From the NCBI GenBank assembly GCA_905236935.1, contig CAJOQL010000082.1:1-35321 (forward strand): 35,321 nt of DNA. Reading direction: 5' to 3'. The position numbers and the translations under genes are program-made. How positions within the stretch are numbered: position 1 is the first letter of the stretch; the number at the start of each line of letters is the position of its first letter. This document shows positions 31,357-35,321 of this stretch, in pieces. The DNA comes from an uncultured Bacilli bacterium (GTDB taxonomy: Bacteria > Bacillota_I > Bacilli_A > RF39 > UBA660). The notes beneath the pieces were generated by a model. That model was not told the origin of the DNA. It ran no database searches and saw only the letters and a list, made by a program, of their open reading frames with translations.

Positions 31357-31872
31357 ATGAAAAATATGATTGAAAATATGTTTGGATTTGTTTATTCGTT
31401 AAGTATGGGAGATTATTTCTTCTTTATTGGGACTTTTCTTTTAATAGTATTATTTATTTATATTATTTATTTAATTAAGTGTTCAGATGAAGAAGGTAAT
31501 TTAGAAGATGATTTATTAAATTTAGATTTACCTATGAAAAAAGATTCTTTTGATCTTGAAGCAGTAACCAAAGATATTGAAAAGAATTATAAACCAGAAG
31601 CAGTAAAACTAACTAGTTATGAAGAAGAACAAGAAAATAATGCTATAATTAGTTATGATGAACTAATTAAAACTAAAACTAATTTACAATTTAATTATGA
31701 TGATGAATATGAATATGAAATTCCTGAATTAAAGGTAAAAAAATTTGATTTATCTAATACTAGTGAAATTAAAATTCCAGAACCTAAATTAGAAGTTAAA
31801 TTAATGAATTATGATAAAGAAGAAGAGTTTTTACAAGCATTAAAAAAACTTCAACATAATTTAACTCAATAA
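31357..31872 (+). CDS. Single-pass membrane protein with acidic cytoplasmic tail
   Basis: A 171-residue protein. One strong membrane helix lies near residues 19-41 (YFFFIGTFLLIVLFIYIIYL). It is followed by a long acidic, probably disordered segment rich in Asp, Glu and Leu (EEGNLEDDLLNLDLP) and a short helical end (KEEEFLQALKKLQHN). No family is recognised. AAGGAA precedes the ATG. A terminator follows, so it ends the CPBP unit. The architecture recalls adaptor-like division or envelope proteins, but that is only a resemblance in layout. Confidence 0.7.
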   Translation: MKNMIENMFGFVYSLSMGDYFFFIGTFLLIVLFIYIIYLIKCSDEEGNLEDDLLNLDLPMKKDSFDLEAVTKDIEKNYKPEAVKLTSYEEEQENNAIISYDELIKTKTNLQFNYDDEYEYEIPELKVKKFDLSNTSEIKIPEPKLEVKLMNYDKEEEFLQALKKLQHNLTQ

Positions 31873-31875
31873 GAT

Positions 31876-31904
31876 AAGAATTATTGTTAAATAGTTCTTT
31901 TTTC
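31876..31904 (+). terminator. Terminator
   Basis: AAGAATTATT (31876-31885), loop GTTA, AATAGTTCTT (31890-31899), one wobble pair, then T run and C at 31904. Confidence 0.8.
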
Positions 31905-31929
31905 TTTATTTAAAATCATAAAATATAAT

Positions 31930-32118
31930 ATGATAAAATTAATATGTGGAATTATGTTATGTAGTTATTCTTTAATGTTTTGGATTATTCATTTAAATAT
32001 GTTAGTTTTAAATAAAACTATGTTTGATTATTTATTATATACTTTTACTCATTATGAGACATTATTAATATTTTTAGGAATTTATTTTATTTTTCGTGCT
32101 TTACATCAAAAAACATAA
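31930..32118 (+). CDS. Small hydrophobic protein
   Basis: A 62-residue protein with two predicted membrane helices (LICGIMLCSYSLMFWIIHLN and LLIFLGIYFIFRAL). ATG at 31930 has no ribosome binding site and is preceded directly by TATAAT (31924-31929). If that is the -10, translation would begin at the in-frame ATG at 31954 (54 residues, GTGGA upstream). No family recognised. Codon use and position between a terminator and the next gene are compatible with a real gene. Confidence 0.45.
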   Translation: MIKLICGIMLCSYSLMFWIIHLNMLVLNKTMFDYLLYTFTHYETLLIFLGIYFIFRALHQKT

Positions 32119-32119
32119 A

Positions 32120-32128
32120 TGTTATCAT
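32120..32128 (+). promoter_or_regulatory. Extended -10 promoter
   Basis: TGT followed by TATCAT (32123-32128). The surrounding 11-mer ATGTTATCATA recurs at 33251-33261 before the LCP gene, which supports function. Confidence 0.4.
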
Positions 32129-32147
32129 AGTTATTAGGTGGTTTAAA

Positions 32148-33209
32148 ATGAAGAAGTTATTATTATTTATTGTAATGCTATTTCCTTTAATGGTTAATGC
32201 TGATTTAAAGGTAAGTAGTCATTATATAGATGCAGATATTGAAATAGGTGGCGGACTTAATGTTAAAGAATTAATTATAGTAGAGGGTGAGGCAGATTTT
32301 TTCACTCGTAAACTAAATTATTATAGTTTTGGTGATAAGCATTTTAAAGTAGGAGATGAAGTTGACCTAGATAATGGTATTATTTATAATGGACAAAGTT
32401 TATCAGTAACAAGTGTAGGTATTTTTGAAGTAACTGATAAAATTGATTTTAATTCTTTTGAAGAGAATGTAAAAGAATTTTTTCCAGTATTTGATATTAC
32501 AAATCCTAAAGATAATACATACTCTTATGATGATAATAATGATGGAACTGGTTTATTAAAAGTAAATTATCCAGTTAAAAATAAAAAAATAGCATTTTAT
32601 ATTAATTATGTAATTACAAATGTTGTAGTTAAACATAATGATGTTAAAGAGATAAACTATTCATTTAAAAATTTAAAATATAATGCTAAAGAAACAGTTT
32701 TAAGAGTAACTATTCCATATCAAACTCAAAGTGAATTATATCATGTATGGATGCATGGTAATCAAAGTGGAAAAGTTCAAGAATTAATTGATACAAATGG
32801 TAATAAAGCTGGCATTTATGCTGTATTTACAGAAGTAGGAGATGTAATTAACTTTAGAATGACACTTCCTCAAGAACAAGTTGGAGTAGATATGTTTTTA
32901 AATAGAAGTAATATTGATGCTTTAGATGAAATATTAAAAATTGAAGATGAAAGGTTAGAGCAAACTAATAAAAGTAATAATATTGTAAATATTATGAGAT
33001 ATTCTTTACTTTCACTTGGAATAGCTTATGCATTACTTGCATATTTTATTAATAAAACTAATAATAAAATATTATTTTTAGTTTATATTTTATTTGGTTT
33101 ATTTATATGTATATTTAATTATTTATTTAGATTTAATTACTGGTATTTATATTTAGTTATAGTATTACCTATTATGATATTCTTTTTTAAGAAAAAGAAT
33201 GTCAAATAA
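32148..33209 (+). CDS. DUF2207-like exported membrane protein
   Basis: A 353-residue protein. A signal peptide (LLLFIVMLFPLMVNADLK, likely cut near Ala18) is followed by a beta-rich extracellular domain to about residue 245 with YHVWMHGNQSGKVQELIDTN. Two or three C-terminal membrane helices follow (MRYSLLSLGIAYALLAYF, LFLVYILFGLFICIFNYLF, WYLYLVIVLPIMIFFF). The signal peptide, KEINYSFKNLKYNAKETVLR pattern and C-terminal membrane block resemble DUF2207 predicted membrane proteins; function unknown. GGTGG precedes the ATG. It is followed by a strong terminator. Confidence 0.65.
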   Translation: MKKLLLFIVMLFPLMVNADLKVSSHYIDADIEIGGGLNVKELIIVEGEADFFTRKLNYYSFGDKHFKVGDEVDLDNGIIYNGQSLSVTSVGIFEVTDKIDFNSFEENVKEFFPVFDITNPKDNTYSYDDNNDGTGLLKVNYPVKNKKIAFYINYVITNVVVKHNDVKEINYSFKNLKYNAKETVLRVTIPYQTQSELYHVWMHGNQSGKVQELIDTNGNKAGIYAVFTEVGDVINFRMTLPQEQVGVDMFLNRSNIDALDEILKIEDERLEQTNKSNNIVNIMRYSLLSLGIAYALLAYFINKTNNKILFLVYILFGLFICIFNYLFRFNYWYLYLVIVLPIMIFFFKKKNVK

Positions 33210-33240
33210 AGGCTTATTTTTACATAAATAGGCCTTTTAT
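33208..33240 (+). terminator. Terminator
   Basis: AAAGGCTTATTT (33208-33219) pairs with AAATAGGCCTTT (33226-33237), 12 bp with one wobble, then TTTATTTT. Confidence 0.85.
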
Positions 33241-33251
33241 TTTAGCTATTA

Positions 33252-33260
33252 TGTTATCAT
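33252..33260 (+). promoter_or_regulatory. Extended -10 promoter of LCP gene
   Basis: TGT followed by TATCAT (33255-33260). A start near 33267 would exclude the ATG at 33266 for normal initiation and favours the ATG at 33278. Confidence 0.45.
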
Positions 33261-33277
33261 AAGTAATGGATGATTAT

Positions 33278-34753
33278 ATGAAAAAAGTAGTAAAAAAGAA
33301 AAAAAGTAATTTTTTTAAGATAATATCAATTATATTGTTAATTATAACAATATTTAGTTTTTGTGTAGTATTACATTTTGATGTATTACCAAGAACATAT
33401 TTATTTATAGTGTTATTAGTTACTATGATAATTATATTATTTATAATTCATAAACTTAATAATGCAAGGAAGAATATTACTAAAATTATATATTTATTTA
33501 TAAGTTTATTAATTATTATAATTGAGATATTTATTAATATATATGCTTTTGGAACTATAGATTTTTTAAATAATATATATGATACAGGTTATCGAACTAA
33601 TACTTATAATATTTATGTTTTAGATAAAAATACTAAAAATATAAATGAATTAAATAATAAAAATATTGGTTATTTAAAAGAAGATGAAAATATTAATAAA
33701 GCTTTAGATAAATTAAATCGTAAAATTAAATATGAAAAGAAAGAATATAATACTATTCAAAAGTTATTAGATTCCATAAAGAATAAAGAAATAGATGGTT
33801 TATTTATAAATGAAGCTATAATTAGTGCTTATTTAGATGAAAACAAAGAAGATTTAAAAGAATTATTTACATTAGATGTATTAGTTAAGAATAATAGTGA
33901 TTTTAAAACAGTAGATGTTACTAAAAAGCCATTTGCTTTATATATTAGTGGAGTAGATGCAACTGGTAAAGTTAATAAAAGTGCGAGAAGTGATGTAAAT
34001 ATTTTAGCAGTAATAAATCCTAATAAGGGAAAGATTCTACTCATAAATACACCAAGAGATTATTATTTAGATTTATATAGTAAAAAAGCTAAAGATAAAC
34101 TTACACATGCAGGTATTTATGGAATAGAAGAATCTGCTTTATCTTTAGGACTTTTATATGATATAGATGTAAATTATTATATGAGAATTAATTTTACTTC
34201 ATTTATTAAGATTATAGATGATTTAGGAGGTATTACCTTAGATATTGATAAACCAGATTTTAGATATAATGAAGGAGTTGATTGTGGTATAAACTATATA
34301 TGTGAGCAAAATAGTAAGCGAGAATGGGATGATAAAACTATTTATATCAAGTCTGGAAAAAATATAAAATTAAATGGAGAACAAGCTCTTGCTTATGCAC
34401 GAAATAGACATCAATTTGAAGGTGGAGATATTGCAAGAGGTACTCATCAACAAAAAATAATTAAGGCTATTATTGAAAAAGCAGTAAGTTCATCTATATT
34501 AACTAAGTATAATACAATACTAAAGGATTTATCTAAAGGATTAATAACTAATATTGATCAAAAAACAATAACTAAACTTATTAATTATGAACTTGATAGT
34601 AAAACTAAATGGAAAATTGAAAGTATTAGTGCAAAAGGAGATAATGCTTATGATGTATGTTATTCTCTAGGAAATGCTAAAGCTTTTGTTTTAAAACCAC
34701 AAGAAGAATCTCTTACTGAAATTAAAGATAAAATTAAAAATATTTTAGATTAA
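33278..34753 (+). CDS. LytR-CpsA-Psr (LCP) family glycopolymer transferase
   Basis: LCP enzymes attach teichoic acids, capsule or other glycopolymers to peptidoglycan from lipid carriers. Three N-terminal membrane helices (about residues 14-90) are followed by an extracellular domain resembling a substrate-binding protein (NIGYLKEDENINKALDKL through LKELFTLDVLVK), then the LCP domain. The LCP motifs are YISGVDATG, SARSDVNILAVINP, LLINTPRDYYLDLY, KLTHAGIYG, DLGGITLDID and GEQALAYARNRHQFEGGDIA. The Arg and Asp residues of the pyrophosphate site are present. This three-helix plus accessory domain layout is that of CpsA/Wzg proteins. The start is ATG 33278 with GGATGAT; ATG 33266 has no site. Confidence 0.92.
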   Translation: MKKVVKKKKSNFFKIISIILLIITIFSFCVVLHFDVLPRTYLFIVLLVTMIIILFIIHKLNNARKNITKIIYLFISLLIIIIEIFINIYAFGTIDFLNNIYDTGYRTNTYNIYVLDKNTKNINELNNKNIGYLKEDENINKALDKLNRKIKYEKKEYNTIQKLLDSIKNKEIDGLFINEAIISAYLDENKEDLKELFTLDVLVKNNSDFKTVDVTKKPFALYISGVDATGKVNKSARSDVNILAVINPNKGKILLINTPRDYYLDLYSKKAKDKLTHAGIYGIEESALSLGLLYDIDVNYYMRINFTSFIKIIDDLGGITLDIDKPDFRYNEGVDCGINYICEQNSKREWDDKTIYIKSGKNIKLNGEQALAYARNRHQFEGGDIARGTHQQKIIKAIIEKAVSSSILTKYNTILKDLSKGLITNIDQKTITKLINYELDSKTKWKIESISAKGDNAYDVCYSLGNAKAFVLKPQEESLTEIKDKIKNILD

Positions 34754-34786
34754 AGGTGTTAGTGAAAACTAATGCTTTTTTTATTT
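34752..34786 (+). terminator. Terminator of LCP gene
   Basis: A 12-bp stem 34752-34763 with 34768-34779 including three G-T pairs, a GAAA tetraloop, then T run. Confidence 0.8.
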
Positions 34787-34893
34787 ATCTAACAGAAAAG
34801 ATTTTTTTAGCATAAAAATATCAATATGTGTTAATATAATAATAGCTTACTTAATAGTAACAAAATAGCAACACAATAAATCTAGAATTTACC

Positions 34894-34902
34894 TGCTATA
34901 AA
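34894..34902 (+). promoter_or_regulatory. Extended -10 promoter of RHH gene
   Basis: TGC followed by TATAAA (34897-34902), about 50 bases before the start codon. No good -35. The remaining 200-base gap (34754-34953) shows no other feature. Confidence 0.4.
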
Positions 34903-34953
34903 AGTGTAATATTAAAGTATATGAAAATGAAATAATTCAAAAGGGAGTTAGTT

Positions 34954-35100
34954 ATGATAAATAGTCAGATTAGAATACCAGAAGAAACATGGGAAAAACT
35001 TAAAAAAATTGCTGAAAAAGAAAAAAGAAGTATAAATGCTCAATTAGTATATATTGTAGAACAATTTATTAATGAAGAAGAACAAAAAAATAGGAGGTAA
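34954..35100 (+). CDS. Small ribbon-helix-helix (Arc-type) DNA-binding protein
   Basis: A 48-residue protein. NSQIRIPEETWEKLKKIA gives the ribbon strand (alternating hydrophobic and polar residues) and first helix; KRSINAQLVYIVEQFINEEE gives the second helix, with the Arg-Ser-Ile-Asn-Ala-Gln-Leu turn typical of Arc/MetJ proteins (RSxNxxxxxxL). AAGGGAG precedes the ATG. Its end overlaps the ribosome binding site of the next gene (AGGAGG at 35092-35097), so the two are coupled. No toxin gene follows within view, so autoregulation of the secreted-protein gene is more likely than a toxin-antitoxin pair. Confidence 0.75.
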   Translation: MINSQIRIPEETWEKLKKIAEKEKRSINAQLVYIVEQFINEEEQKNRR

Positions 35101-35102
35101 GT

Positions 35103-35321
35103 ATGGAAAAAAAGAAAACGATAATATTACTATCAATATTAGGAGGAATACTAATATTAGCAGGAGTTACTTATGCATTTTATACATCTGGAATAGTAGG
35201 TAGTGAAAGCACAAGTACTATTAGTTTATCATCAGGATATATGGAGATAGTAATAGATGGTGGTAATGATATCATATCAAATGATATAGTACCAGATAGT
35301 GAAACTCCTTTTGCAATTAAA
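35103..35321 (+). CDS. Secreted TasA/camelysin-like protein, 3' end outside window
   Basis: The first 73 codons of an exported protein. A basic start (MEKKKTII), a hydrophobic core (LLSILGGILILAGVTYA) and a signal peptidase region AFYTSG are followed by a Ser/Thr-rich beta strand stretch (ESTSTISLSSGYMEIVID). This layout (TYAFYT, then S-T-SLSSG) is like TasA/CalY fibre proteins handled by the SipW signal peptidase. The domain continues beyond the window, so the family call is provisional. It is coupled to the RHH gene upstream by two bases. Confidence 0.6.
   Translation, partial: MEKKKTIILLSILGGILILAGVTYAFYTSGIVGSESTSTISLSSGYMEIVIDGGNDIISNDIVPDSETPFAIK

Noticed and set aside
1..35321. Mollicutes genetic code (TGA as Trp), suggested by low GC
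   Set aside because: TGA ends several genes cleanly and Trp is encoded by TGG throughout; sporulation genes also argue against Mycoplasma-type bacteria.
34954..35321. Type II toxin-antitoxin pair
   Set aside because: The gene after the RHH protein carries a signal peptide and beta-rich secreted sequence, not a RelE, MazF or PIN-like toxin.

Overview
The window is very AT-rich, densely coded Bacillota (Firmicutes) chromosome; I estimate about a quarter G+C by eye. TGA ends several genes (for example 580-582 and 13546-13548) and TGG encodes Trp, so the code is the standard bacterial one and not the Mycoplasma code. The gene set of an endospore former is present: SpoIID, the germination protease Gpr, a CotD-like coat protein, sigma-G, a YlmC/YmxH protein and an uninterrupted pro-sigma-K. 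The overall content suggests an uncultured low-GC Bacilli lineage of gut type (RF39- or Erysipelotrichia-like). That placement is inference.

Layout. 1-857: the 3' end of a gene with 87-bp tandem repeats, followed by a small protein with similar helical spacing. 1087-3517: spoIID, gpr (convergent, overlapping) and a CotD-like gene behind a near-consensus sigma-K promoter. 3603-6103: rpoZ, an unrecognised 415-residue protein, and an exported transglutaminase-like protein. 6258-10270: sigG, ylmC-like, lspA and rluD, with a TspO-like gene facing them, then a rhomboid protease. 10312-12608: lexA (minus strand, LexA box in its promoter) divergent from miaB. 12664-15837: a membrane-anchored unknown protein, scpA, scpB, sepF and divIVA (chromosome condensation and division). 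15846-16913 (minus): an XRE regulator and sigK. 17067-21764: yqeG, yqeH, mutL, an unknown gene, a 32-codon ORF and miaA, several of them overlapping. 21963-22967: an Rpn/PD-(D/E)XK transposase-like nuclease with 24-bp repeats. 23083-24327: a membrane-anchored polysaccharide deacetylase. 24477-28116: a four-gene Tad-like cluster (CpaB/SAF, TadA ATPase, TadB, TadC) with its own promoter and terminator but no pilin or prepilin peptidase. 28184-34753: a TPR-like protein, a YetF/DUF421 protein, a CPBP protease preceded by a paralog without catalytic residues, small membrane proteins, a DUF2207-like protein and a CpsA-type LCP transferase. 34954-35321: a ribbon-helix-helix protein and the start of a TasA/camelysin-like secreted protein.

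Regulatory signals recur. Many promoters carry an extended -10 (TGnTATAAT) with a poor -35. Ribosome binding sites are often GGTGAT or GGTGG a few bases before ATG. AT-rich hairpins with T tails close most units. No intergenic gap exceeds 300 bases, and I see no tRNA, rRNA or CRISPR array. The most unusual items are the pilin-less Tad-like cluster, the CPBP active/inactive pair, the RHH plus TasA-like module and the tandem-repeat gene at the left edge.
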